Assembly: GCA_036362985.1 (NCBI GenBank)
Contig: JAYGXS010000007.1
Coordinates: 9,318,439 to 9,382,438, forward strand
Direction of reading: 5' to 3'
Length of the DNA stretch: 64,000 nt
From: Ligula intestinalis
Lineage: Eukaryota > Platyhelminthes > Cestoda > Diphyllobothriidea > Diphyllobothriidae
Every line of letters begins with the position of its first letter. Within the stretch, counting starts at the first letter, position 1. The notes beneath the pieces were generated by a model that was not told the origin of the DNA, made no database searches, and was given only the letters and a program-made list of their open reading frames with translations. Made by a program: the position numbers and the translations under genes. Shown piece by piece: positions 44,865 through 55,719 of this stretch.

Positions 44865-46085
44865 AACTCAGAATTGACGCTGGTTGAAGTATGCACAGGG
44901 TTCATATACCCTCAATCTCAACAAGAAGTGAAGAAGTACTGGTGCTGGCGCTGGTGCCACCATTTGCCAGCGTTGACGCTGACTGAGCCTTCAGTAGGGT
45001 TCATATACCCTTGATCTGAATAAAGAAGGCAGATCTGGGTTTAACTGTTTCGGAAAAGTACATCCTTGGGGGCCTGAGCAAGCTGTGTTGCCTTGGCTTC
45101 CGCACTCTTAGGTCGCTCCCTCGAGCTGTACGGACTAAGGCGCTGTTGCTAGAGGTGCTTGCTTATGATATAAGTGCTTATTCAAGAAAATATGCTTACA
45201 CAGGCTAGAAGATAGTATACTATGAGTACTGACTGTATATTCGCTGTTTAAGGAGACGCACCCAGTATGCACTCCACTGTCTCTGTGAGGTAAAGGTGAT
45301 TAGCATTTGGATAATAATAGAGCTGGATGTCCTGAGCAAAGCTGCATATGCCTTGGTTTCCGCATTTTCAACTTGATCCATCGAGCTGTATGGACTAAAA
45401 CGCTGCTGCTAAAGGTACGTGCCTATGTCAGGAGTACTAGAGTCAGCACGGGGTTCGTGTCCCCTCAATCTCAAGAAGAAGTGACGTAGTACTGTCGCTA
45501 GCACCGATGCCACCATTTGTCAACGTTGATGCGGACTAAGCCAGCGCTAGGGCTCATATACTTTTGCTCTCAACAGGAATGTGAGTCTGGGTTTAACTTT
45601 TTCGGGGAAGTACATGCTTGGGGCCCTAAGCAAGCTCTGCTTGACATGGTTTCCGCACTCTCATCTCTATGACAGCAGTTTCGCTGGTTGGAGTTTGGCC
45701 TGGGGCCGTGTTCCCTAGATCGCTAGTATACTACTTTTGAAAGTGTTATGCTAGGGATGTTAATTCTAGCAACCATACTTGCTAAGACAAGTACGTGGTA
45801 GACTACCATGCGGCCTGTGCGCAAATGTATGATATTTTAGGTTAGTGCGCAGTCCTAGACCTATAAGGGGATATAAGTAAGCTCAAGGTTAGAAAAAAAG
45901 GTATGTGTAGCAAGAGCTGAGAATATTTCATGCATTTAGGTGGTAACAAGGTGGCATGCGCCATGTTTCAGGATACGTCTGTTAGAAGTGCTCTGCCTAG
46001 GCTAAAAATGCTGGTACTAGTGAACATACTGGCTAAAGCCAGTAGGTAGCAAGCTTCAGTGCGGCCCGTACATGCATGTTGAAAA
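44865..46085. repeat. Complex tandem repeat array
   Basis: Related blocks recur in order. 44888-45120 matches 45437-45665 (offset about 545 bp): 'ccctcaatctca', 'tgccaccatttg', 'agtctgggtttaact', 'ttccgcactct'. 45075-45200 matches 45325-45425 ('tgagcaa', 'gcctt.g.ttccgca', 'gagctgta.ggact'). 45745-45820 matches 46005-46075. Half-units of roughly 265 bp are suggested. Non-coding; degenerate satellite-like array. Confidence 0.7.
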
Positions 46086-46089
46086 TGTC

Positions 46090-47551
46090 AACCTCGTATT
46101 CAGCCGTAAAATATTTGTAATTTTAGAATAAGAGCCTGCATTTAATAATAGCTAAGATCTATAACCACTTCACGCTCACTAACTTTGAACTTTTACGACA
46201 TCTGCAATATCAATTTTTAGCTTAGAAATTGCAGAGCACCGTCTGTTTAGTAGGAAGCAAGATTCTCCAGCAGTCAGCTAGTCATGGAACCTTAGAAAAT
46301 TCCTTTATCAGTACTAATACTTCAGAAATATGGTGTACATCCTATTTTATAACAATTCAGTGTAACAGGTGGGAATATGAGTATATCAGCTGAGGTGATT
46401 CTGTCTCATCTGGCAGGTAAGGTTTCACGTTTGTTACTGCTATGACTCGTGCTTCTACTGCGAGTTCTTTATACTGAGATTACTGGTAGCGGCAGTGTTA
46501 TTTCTATTTAACTGATAGTGGGATAGTGCAAGTATCTTTAAAAGTAGGATTGATGAATACAGTAAAGAGAGATCACACTACAAGTATAAGCCTAGAGGTC
46601 AGCAGTACGACAATACAGCATCAGGTAGATACAGTAAGACAGTCTAAGTCAGTGCAACAGGAATAGGGCAATTTCAGTGATGCTGTTAGTATTAGTAATA
46701 ATGTTGATACTAGCACATCAGGGCTCTCCTTGCTTTCTGCCCTCTCAACTCTAGCAACCAGGCTGTGTCATCTTATTGGTTGACTAAAAGTTATTAAGAA
46801 ATAGCTCAAGTATTACCATGTCTTTATGTCGCATAGTGCCATTTACCGTTAACAGGTCAACCTTTTGCAGTATCTAAACTCCATCTTGAGGTTTCAGGAG
46901 AGGTCTTCTGTGTAAGAGGGGAGCAATCTGCTCAATAATCAACTAATATTGTTATATGCTATGACTGTGCCAATAGCTGAGTAATAAGCATAACAAGGTA
47001 AAATGAGCTTTCCAAATTTCTCAGCTTCACGTGGTGATTCTGTAAGACACTTGGGATTTCCTGCGAGCATGCGGTCTCTTTGTAGGGGTTTGGAGATCAG
47101 CAGGTACAGGCAGATTACGCCCGACTACGCGACAGGTTCGGGGTTCTCACGAGCGATATGGCTGTTGAAGTCTATCAATTCACTTTTTAAAGCATTGTTT
47201 CGAACGAGGTTCCGATTGGGTTGTGAATAGCCAATGACATTACACGGCAGTGCATTCGCCAATCTCGGCTGACTAGACGATAGTTGAAGCACTCTACACG
47301 TTGCAATTTATGACTCAGCACAACCAGCTAACGATGGCAAGTTATGATCATTTCAGTCTCCCATGTTCCAACCAATATGCCACAGTTTCACGTGAATCAC
47401 GCCTTATGTGCTTGTTCCTCTCCAAATAACTTGACTTCATTTTCGTGACCACATTCAGATATCCACCTCCCATTCATCAACAAAGCGAGGAAAATTAACT
47501 GGCATACATACTATACATTTAAGTTAAAATACGTTTTAGATGTTATTGTTA
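46090..47551. other. No recognised feature
   Basis: AT-rich sequence without a recognisable gene, RNA or repeat family. Confidence 0.4.
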
Positions 47552-47746
47552 TCACGAGTTGATAACTGACAACTTTTCAGATTTGCGAATCTCCTCTTTC
47601 GTTTGTGCGCGAGTTTTCTCAGCTTTGATGAATTCTGCAAAGTTTCTCATCTTTGCCGTGAGTAACTTCGTGAAGATGCGGCGAAACTGCTTCTGTTGAG
47701 TGTGTTCCAGGTCCTGGTTCTTCCTCCTCATTATCGCTGACTTTGC
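47552..47746 (-). CDS. Terminal exon of an unnamed coiled-coil protein gene
   Basis: The minus-strand acceptor 'ttgggcacag' opens a phase-0 exon of 64 codons plus TAA. It is highly charged and helical: AKSAIMRRKNQDLEHTQQKQ, then KMRNFAEFIKAEKTRAQ and KEEIRKSEKLSVINS. No domain name is recognised. Composition and phase match the exon at 54291-54500 (also minus, phase 0), so the two probably belong to one gene, with exons possibly between and certainly upstream. Charged coiled-coil proteins of this type are often ciliary or cytoskeletal, but no specific function is supported. Confidence 0.6.
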   Translation of the reverse strand, partial: AKSAIMRRKNQDLEHTQQKQFRRIFTKLLTAKMRNFAEFIKAEKTRAQTKEEIRKSEKLSVINS

Positions 47747-47749
47747 CTG

Positions 47750-48650
47750 TGCCCAAAACACAATATACGGTATAATAATATGAACTTGGAGGAAGGACAG
47801 TGCTATCAAAATAATAGCCAGAGAATTCAAAAGAGTATAAAATAATCGGCAGCAGATTTGGTGAACAGCTGCACTAGCTCACTGGAACACATCCAGAGGG
47901 TAATTGTTGAGGCGATGCTTGCAATGATTTAACACTTAGGCAGGTGCCTTCACAAACGCTGGTCTCTAAGCAATGCTTACCGAGAGGGCGAAAGAATTCA
48001 AACATGGCTGGGATCTATTGACAAAAAGTGGCTGGTTTTCTCTGATTGCGAGAACATACAGTCTTTTGTGGTTTAAATGCTTGTCTTCTTAGCATATGAT
48101 TCAATACACTTCAAGAATCCACCCCGTCTCGAAAATGAGTATTCTTTATAGTTGAATTAATAACTGTACTATTTACATTGCTGGAACGCATATTCTAAAG
48201 GAGAATGTGCAAATGAGAATGTCTAAATGAACCTTTAAAAGTTTCATTGAAGATTTAGGCAGTTTATCTGAGTTGGCGGGCCATCTGAGGAAGTTCCTGG
48301 CACCCGTGCCTCCGATGGCAGTGACAAAATAAGCAGATTACTGCGCAATTCTCTGAGCACCTACATGGGGATGTGTTTTAAGTCAACGACCGGTTACAGA
48401 ACTCACTCACTTCAACCCCGCCAGCAGGCGTTCAGCGGCCAATGATATAGGCACAATGGCATAAGTGGTAGAAATAAAGGAGACTGGAATTTCTCTTCCG
48501 TAATCAGGCAGCCCAACCAAATTCCAAGTGTTGCGTCAAGGCGACGAGCCTTTAGCGCGCTTTTAACAGCGCTGGTCGCATGTTCGAGCATTTGGTGCAA
48601 CATTAAAAATTGGGTTGGATACGGATGGCGATATATATTTATCTGTACAT
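47750..48650. other. No recognised feature
   Basis: Probably intron of the coiled-coil gene on the minus strand. Short frames only. Confidence 0.4.
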
Positions 48651-48654
48651 AAGG

Positions 48655-48815
48655 ACATTACCGACAAAAACAAAGGAGACGAAGATAGCCATATCAGCCG
48701 TTGCCAGCCATTCACATCCAAATCCAAGCGGTGCCCCACCCGAGCATCAAACCCGCGACCTTGTCATTTGAAAGTCCAGCGCTCTAACCGCAGCGCCACC
48801 GGCTCGTTGTCATGC
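48655..48815 (-). mobile_element. tRNA-headed SINE copy
   Basis: The plus strand reads 'agccatatcagccgttgcca' and 'aagcggtgccccacccgagc', then 'aacccgcgaccttgtc' and 'gctctaaccgcagcgccac', which is the complement of a SINE with a tRNA-like head. The hammerhead core is degraded. Confidence 0.7.
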
Positions 48816-48879
48816 CGAATTTTGATTGGGAATATACAGTAACAGATAGGCGCACACCAATCATTTACACAACACACCG

Positions 48880-49030
48880 GTCTGCCCCTGGTGCCAGTGG
48901 GGCTCTCTCGCTGGGGGCACTAAGTTCCGTTGCGGAACCAATTTGTGGGGCACCACTTGGGTTTGGGTATGAATGGCCGGTGACGGCTAATCAGTCAAAA
49001 ATGGTCATCGTAGTCTTCATTTTCTTGGTT
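48880..49030 (+). mobile_element. SINE tail fragment
   Basis: 'gggcaccacttgggtttggg', 'tatgaatggccggtgacggc' and 'taatcagtcaaaaatggtca' match the SINE tail on the plus strand. The tRNA-like head is not clear. GAAA is changed to AAAA. Confidence 0.6.
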
Positions 49031-49930
49031 GGCAATCTTTTTCTGCCTATCTCAGACCTATACATATATGCTGAGCGGTAGACATCCGAAGAAACAAAAG
49101 TTGAAATCGAATATGTTCTTCTGGAAATTCTCTTTCCCAAAGAACGCACTCCACTTCCACATCTGTACATATATTGGAAAATTGTCGTCCTATGAATTAT
49201 AAGCAAATTGAAAAAATTTCCATGGGAAGCGATATTTGGCAAAAAATATGTTCCCCCTGCCTAACTACTTTACTTATTTTGTGGTCAAACATTTAATTCT
49301 TGGTTAGTGAGTGGAAATGAATATGTAATTGTGACGGAAGTGATCAAAAAATATTAAGTTAAATGAGATAATATTTGTTTTAATATGCTGAAATAGAATA
49401 AACTTCCGTCAACACGTACTCCTGTTGCGCAGGTTACGGATGCCAGTTGAGAAAAATTAAACGTCATGCAAGTGGAATTTAACGGACATGGAACTTCGAC
49501 TTCCTTTTAGTGGAATATAACGAAAAAATGGAAAGTCTGGCTATTGCAATGTAAAAGTAGTTTTTTATTATAAGTCGAAGGGATTTTTGGGGTCTCTGAA
49601 GTCAGACATGCGCAACATTTATTATGTAAGTATTTGACCCTGGTTTTACAGGTCGTTGTCAAACGTGCAGTGAGCACAGAGAACAGTTAGAATTTTAAAC
49701 CTGCCTGAAAAGAATCAATAATGCCTATGCATGCTTGCCAATAGGTTTATTGTTGTTTGGCATCTCGTCCGAATTCGCTGACGTCTTTTACAGGCTTCTT
49801 TGAGATTGCTGTACACGGTATCTTATTCAATGCTCCAATAAATATGCGAATTATTTGAGTTAATGTCGTCTAAAAACTCAAAACCTTTTGTGGATGGATC
49901 AAATCAAATAACGCAAGTTTCGCTGCATGC
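49030..49930. other. No recognised feature
   Basis: AT-rich, probably intronic. No element recognised. Confidence 0.4.
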
Positions 49931-49934
49931 TAAT

Positions 49935-50255
49935 TTGTGTGCCGTTTTTACTCTATGCATAGCAACTTGGACGAGTGGTCTCGTCCTGTTTCTGCCAAAT
50001 GGTGTTCGTGTAGGTGTTTACAGACCGAGTTTCCTGTTTTATCAAAATACACTGCACTGCAATTGCCACATGGAATCTTGTGACATCCTTCTTTCCTACC
50101 CAAACAGCCAGTCTTATCTTTAGGATGCACAAGCTGACTTCGGAGCTTAGTCGCGGGGTTAATCTGTTTTGCAAATGGGATTTTGTGCGTCGATGCATGA
50201 AACGAGGGGAATTAAAAAAGGAAAATGAACTAGATTGTTTCGATCATGTGCCCAA
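49935..50255 (-). mobile_element. Old PLE endonuclease fragment, inverted partner of 50285-50700
   Basis: Minus-strand frames encode KTGCLGRKEG.HKIPCGNCSA, then VYFDKTGNS, KHLHEHHLAETGRDHS and KLLCIE, a decayed GIY-YIG endonuclease of Penelope type. It runs head-to-head with the plus-strand fragment that begins about 30-50 bases away. Confidence 0.65.
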
Positions 50256-50284
50256 AGCAAAAGGCTAACGAACGCTTCCGTTTA

Positions 50285-50700
50285 CTAAGAATATGTTCAA
50301 ACTCGTTTAAAGACACCTGAGGAAACACCATATCCGTGTAGCGCACAAGCCAATGACTACACTGCGAAATCAGGTCGCAAAGCCTAAGGATAGGCTTGAC
50401 TATCTGATCAGAAAAGAAGTCCTTTTCAAGATTCGTTGTGGTGCAACCAGAAGATTGGCATCTATGCGCTTACACGATCACCAATTGCCAGTAAAAGAGC
50501 GAGGCGAGTTGCCCAAAGTTGCTATGCATAAAGTATAAACTGGTCACAAAGTTGCATGATACCAAACTTGCATCATTGGCTCCTGGCCATCTAACAATGA
50601 CCGCGAATATTTATTAGCCATTAACTCCAATGACTCGCGCATTTATCGTGCTGGGCCCACACTATGCCATGCTGAGTACTCCGAATTTTTTCGTTCACTT
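50285..50700 (+). mobile_element. Old PLE endonuclease fragment, plus strand
   Basis: Frames encode HIRVAHKPMTTLRNQVAKPK, then TRRLASMRLHDHQLPVKERG and ELPKVAMHK. These line up with the 22.3 kb PLE (HRPESTIKQQLMRPK, then TRLHEYQLP, KEKLPMVYDH). Multiple stops and shifts. It forms a diverged inverted pair with 49935-50255. Confidence 0.65.
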
Positions 50701-52290
50701 CATTTGGTAGGATTATGTCGTGGGGTCGTCTGGAGAAAGTGTGAAGCGCACCCCGCGGGCTAACGTACACCAGATTTTCGGGGAAAAGACGGCCGGGCAT
50801 GTCAGGGAACAGATTTGATCCCAATAATTTTGTTAAATAGAAAAAGGTACAAGGGCAAGTTGGTTCGCGTACTCAAACCTTGGGAGAAGACACTGAATGA
50901 TCTTTAATATTGTCGCTAACCCCCCGCGCGACCAACGGCGAACGCATTTATGGACGGGGAGTATGCCCAAGCCTCGGGCGAGGTAACTGAGCGATATTTT
51001 CCAGTGGTATTACCGACACCAACTAGGAAAAAGTTTAAAGAAGACCAAAAGTGTCGAGATTATGCAAATCACCCTACTTAAAAATTGCAAGTAAGCGATA
51101 ATTCCCGTGGTAAGTTCAAAAGGCCAACTTTTCTTAGTTTTATTAGGATTTGCCGATTACAGCAATTATGGAATGCGGTTGCCTTCGAAGAACCGCTCTG
51201 CAGCTCAGTGCCATCAGCAAATCCCAGCTGGATCGATGTGTGGCGTGTAGAAAACCAGAAGATTATAGGTAATGCAGCCTAATGAAAATTTGTAAGTAGT
51301 TGATTATGAAAGACAGGAAAATATCCGGCCCCTCGATATAACCTCACCCTTCATTTTTCTCGTAACCACTTCGGCAATTACGATGAAAACAGAGGGCAGG
51401 TAAAAGGAATCGTCTCTACTCCATTTGCGATCACTCGAACCAGCCACCGAATTCCACGCAGTGACCACTTCTACCCGGGAGCGGAGAGCGACTGGCTGAC
51501 GATAACATTCCGCCCGAACTGGCCATTCCTTTCCTCTAGTTACCTGTCGGTAACAGTGCTTAAGGGTTAAGACATCGCCTGATGCAATTTATGTCGAGGC
51601 ATGGAAGGCTGCAACCTAAAAGGATAACCCGGTCCTCGCATAATGGAGAACGTCCTCTGTGGCGATCCTAAACCTTCCTCATATTTCTCCAAAAATGAAT
51701 TCGAGCGTGCGCAGACCAAACATGTGTAGCAAGCGTAGATGGTTGTTAAAGTTTATCAGCCACATGCCCGATCCCGCCTTCAGTCCTGAGGGTGACTGAG
51801 GCAGGAGAGTGGCAGAAAGTACGATAGACTCTGCGAAAGTCTGATCTAACTCTGAACTAATTCATTCACACATCACCGTCCTTGCGCACACTTAGCCGTT
51901 ACGGAGTATACGGAGGACAATGTGGTTTGCGACAGTCTAAATGACTTCTTCACTTTGTAGCAGTGGGTGATAAAAAAACAAAGTAGAGGAAACCGACAGT
52001 CACTTATCTGCTCCTTAACTGGAACAGACCATGGAATGGTACTTGAAAACGACCAGTACTAGGACGAGATTTCAGTCAGCGTTACCTTTCACCTGCATTT
52101 TATGTTAATTTTTCTAAAAATGGGAATAAAAGTGAAAAAAATTGCTGTCTGTAGGTCCCAACTGCATTATGTATGAGAAGGGAATGCTTATCTTGCGTTT
52201 CTTTGAGGGTAATTGATTGAGTGTAAAAGCAGAAAGCTGTCAACGACCAGGAATCATCAGTTCACAATCACTATCCTGAGCACAGTGGTG
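50700..52290. other. Mostly unassigned; SINE remnant near 51.45 kb; ambiguous exon-like piece
   Basis: 51445-51540 carries a SINE-like tail ('gagagcgactggctgac', 'gaactggccattcc'). At 51171-51274 a plus-strand segment has an acceptor 'gattacag', a donor-like 'gtaatg' and two open frames, so the coding call is undecided. The rest is unrecognised. Confidence 0.35.
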
Positions 52291-52640
52291 TCAATTATGA
52301 CGGACAGGCACCATTGCCATCAGACTTCCTCGTTTACTGCCCGCTGCGTCAACGTTATGCATCTTCTCAGGCAGTTGTTTTAAGACTCGTTGACCTGAAG
52401 ACCCCTGACCAACTTCCACTGGCGCGCACACGCACGTCAGGTAGTCTCGACCACCTTAGGGCTACTTGAACCTGCCACCCTGCGGCCAACGCAGACATTG
52501 GCGGGCAGTGCAACACACCAATCGCACATACTACTTAAATTGTTATAAGGCCTCTGTCAAGACTGTTACACTCCCTCTCAGGCCATGCTGGACGCAGGTA
52601 GCGGTCCTTTCTGCCCGACACCCACCTAAATCTTGACGTC
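52290..52640 (+). mobile_element. Diverged LTR fragment related to 23373-23959
   Basis: Shared ordered words with the solo LTR: 'gaccaactt.cactggcgc'-type segments, 'ggccaacgcag', 'aacacaccaatc', 'ctacttaa', 'ctcaggcc', 'gctggacgcag'. The ends are not recognisable and no target duplication was seen. Confidence 0.6.
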
Positions 52641-53119
52641 ACAGACAAGGCCACACAGAGCAGGCCCTTGCGCGAATGTACCTTTCGGCTTGCCTCTGAC
52701 CAGACACAAAATGGCCAGTGTCTACCTTCGTGCGGTCCAACCAATAACCATCAAGGCAGCGAGATTGAGCAAGGATTCGGCAGCCGCCCCGACGACTGAC
52801 GCTAGACTCACTTGGCATTCTGCCCCCTCGCTTGGCGGACGCGCCACCACTGCTCTCTCACATGGCTCTCACGGTCGAAAGCACGCCAAATCGAGCCAAG
52901 CCTTCTGCTAAATATCCGCTTATTTATTTTGTACACAATCCAATCTTCCTAATTCTCAGGCTTTCCAAGACTTCTTTCGGCAACAGTAGCTTATGTAGCC
53001 CCGCTCATTACCCCCTACAACCTACATGTTTTCCACCGAAAACGGCGTTTATCGGGTTTTATGGGCAGGAAAATCGGACACGCAGTGGAATATCTTAAAA
53101 AAATGCTAAATGCATTTTT

Positions 53120-53545
53120 ATTTTAGTGTATTTAGAGGCATTGTTGATTTATATCAGTAGATTTGCCTAATCTGTATTGTCATTTAACCTTTTGCCGAAA
53201 AACCCGATTATCAAACTGCAGGTTTCTTGAATTTCCTGAAAAATTGACATGGTGGTTAGGAGGTCATCTATTTCAACTTACCCGATGCCCAACTTACCGT
53301 TCTGGGGTTAAATTAGTATAGTCCATGCTGCAAAGCGCCGCGTACACCTTCAATTTACATGCGGAACAACCTGCTCGCAGTGGTCGCGGGAAAGAACTTC
53401 GACTACATTTTTCACTTTACACTTACTTCAAAAAATTTCCTTCTCAGCCTATCCTATTTCCCCACCCCACAAACTCTATAACCACCGTTTTTGCCGGACA
53501 AAATGCTGGTACTAGAGGTATATGAGTGGAACCACACAAGCTACT
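53120..53545 (+). repeat. Dispersed repeat of about 400 bp, copy 2
   Basis: Collinear with 10895-11310 (same orientation). The sequence immediately after it ('tcatctcctaaggaacaggg', 'cctggaag') also resembles 43745-43775 ('ccatctcctaaggatttggg', 'cctggaag'), so the family may be longer than the core. Confidence 0.7.
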
Positions 53546-53849
53546 TTTGCCACTCTTTCATCTCCTAAGGAACAGGGCCTGGAAGATCACATCCGTTCGA
53601 TTTAAACCTGAGTAGCCTTAACAACCTGTAACATGCAGTCAACACACGTCATCGCTTCGTCAGTGACCATTACCGCCTGCGACAGCAACTGGGATTTCCT
53701 TGCACGATAAATCTCTGATTTTGATGTTCTCTGTCTATCAAAGGCAATCCAAGCTTTCGAATTGATGACTGTTGTGTTCCAAGTACAACCACAGCTTGGA
53801 CACTACGCCAGGCATGTGCTCAGTCGTTCATAATTGTCTCCATAGCCCA

Positions 53850-54030
53850 CACCTTTAATTTACATGCGGAACAAACTACTCCCAGCGGCCGCTTGAACCA
53901 ACTTCGTCTACACTTTTTTTCACTTTACACTTACTTCTGAAAATTATCCCCACCCCACAAAACTCTATAACCACCGTTTTTGTAGGAAAAATGCAGGGAG
54001 TAGGGATTAATGAGTGGGGCTACATAAGCT
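53850..54030 (+). repeat. Dispersed repeat, partial copy 3
   Basis: 'cacacctttaatttacatgc', 'ggaacaa', 'cagcggccgc' and 'ctctataaccaccgtttttg' repeat the right half of 53120-53545, only about 0.5 kb away. Confidence 0.7.
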
Positions 54031-54290
54031 ACTTTTTCCAACGTGCCTAGTAGCAAAAGACAGCATTGCCACCCCACACTTACCTAGCAAAATAAATCTT
54101 TTTTTGGAAGGAGAGGGGGTCGTTCATAATTGTCTCCATAGCCCACCCTAGTGTGATGTTTGCTTAAAGCATGAAGCAGCAGGGAGAAACGTGCCCAACA
54201 GGCTTTCTGCTACGTCGGGGAATCACCAGCACCGACAAAATATCACATAGCCTGGCAAATATGCGCTTCGAAGACAGATCCCTTTCTTAC

Positions 54291-54500
54291 CCGATCAATC
54301 TGATCCCATTTCTTTTGCTCGTGACGCTGCAGCTTCCAGAGGACAGCAGCCTTGTATTGATGCGCTTTCTCCACCTTCATCTGCGCACCAATCGATCTTC
54401 TTCGTCTGGCTTCCTCGCGTTCAGCGCGGACTCTGCTGACACACTCCTGGTCTGCCACCTTCTTCGCCGCTGAATGCTGTTTGGGTGCCTCATTAGGTTT
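54291..54500 (-). CDS. Internal exon of the unnamed coiled-coil protein gene
   Basis: The minus-strand acceptor is 'tgttttag' and the donor 'gtaaga'; 210 bases, phase 0 at both ends. It encodes 70 residues: KPNEAPKQHSAAKKVADQEC, then RAEREEARRRRSIGAQMKVE and KAHQYKAAVLWKLQRHEQKK, ending WDQIDR. Strongly basic and charged with heptad-like spacing, so probably a long helix or coiled coil. No family recognised. It can join the exon at 47746 in frame. Confidence 0.65.
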
Positions 54501-54934
54501 CTAAAACAGGCACAAATAACAGATTGTTTGTCATACCCGCAGTTCTTTTTTAGTGTAGCTTGTGGAATGAAGGAAGGTCGAGTACCGGATCAAGTTGTTT
54601 ATCATTCTGAGCTTTTGGGCTCTTGCGGGAGTCCATCGTCAGAGATAAAAGCATCCACAAAAAGCAAGCGACAGTCATAGGGATAGCTACCCATCCAGGG
54701 GTTAGCTATTTACTGTGGCTATTAACTGCTTTACGCAAACGGTAGTAAGAAATGGAATAAATGACCTTAATTGGTTCCAGTGGCAGCCTACCAATAAAAT
54801 TTCAAGAAAAGCTTGAATAAGTAAAACTGTTGGCAGGCTTTACTTTGACCTTCATGTGCTAAAGACAGATTAAAACATATTCTAACTGTTATGCTACAAA
54901 AAACTTGTACTTAAAGTACTTCAGTAACATAATA

Positions 54935-55350
54935 ACAATGCAAGCTAACGCTCTACCTACTTGAGCTACAAACACTCGCTTCACACCGTCAGTTTAACCA
55001 CAATTGGATCGATTTTACCCACCCATCTTTGCCATTCATATGGAATCCACCAATACGGGAGAGCAAGTTGACTGCCCAAGCAGGATTTCCTAAACAAGCA
55101 TCTAGAATCCACCAGAATGACTACTAGGCTGACTTCATCATTAAGTTGGTTGGGCAGATTTGGTTGAATTAGCTGATCTAAGTGTGATTAAACTCACGAT
55201 GTAGCGCGACATTCGCAGCTCAAGTAGGTAGAGCGTTGGCTTGCGTAAAAGGCCTCCCTCCTATGCGGGTTCGGATCCTGCCGAATGCCGCAAGCTTTTT
55301 CACAATTGGATCAACTAAATCAACTAAATCTGCCAAACCAACTTAAGAAT
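54935..55350. mobile_element. Foldback repeat with tRNA-like arms
   Basis: 'caagctaacgctctacctac', 'ttgagct' at 54941 is the near complement of 'agctcaagtaggtagagcgt' and 'tggcttg' at 55219. An inner inverted pair is 'aagttggttgggcagatttg' near 55143 and 'caactaaatctgccaaacca' near 55320. A B-box-like 'gggttcggatcc' lies at 55266. The structure suggests two tRNA-derived elements in opposite orientation. Confidence 0.6.
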
Positions 55351-55618
55351 AACAATGACCAATTTTTAGATGGCAAGAAGAGTAGAATATAAACGATATG
55401 TAAATTTTAAGTTTTCCGCTGGCTTTTTGTGCGTATGCTCATTTTGAAAGAAAATCGCCAATATTTGCATTAAGAAATTCCACACAGAGTTGCGTATGCT
55501 TTCACGCTAGAAAGCTACGGTACCTCCTTTGCTTCAACCCTGTCTCGTGTGATGAGTTTTAACGTTCTGAGAGTTGTGAATAGTACGTTTGCACTTAATT
55601 TGATTTTCTCCTAGGCAA

Positions 55619-55712
55619 TAGACGTTCCGAACCCTCACCCGTTCTCAGTGGAAGCACGGACATTGGAATCATGGACAGCAGAGAGAAGCCTTTGGAATAG
55701 ACGTTTTAAATG
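55619..55712 (+). CDS. Possible terminal exon of an unidentified plus-strand gene
   Basis: A long pyrimidine tract ending 'ttctcctag' at 55601-55614 precedes an open frame that begins AIDVPNPHPFSVEARTLESW, continues TAERSLWNRRFK and stops at TGA. The frame is phase 0. The acceptor quality and residue composition look coding, but no upstream exon was linked to it and no family was recognised. Start of the exon is accurate to a few bases. Confidence 0.3.
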
Positions 55713-55719
55713 ACCTGGC

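Noticed and set aside
51171..51274. Possible plus-strand exon with acceptor and donor
   Set aside because: Two reading frames are open and neither joins the candidate exon at 55619 in frame; the coding status cannot be decided by eye.
55215..55295. tRNA gene
   Set aside because: The A- and B-box-like words are there, but the acceptor stem and anticodon arm do not form properly, and the segment lies in a foldback repeat.
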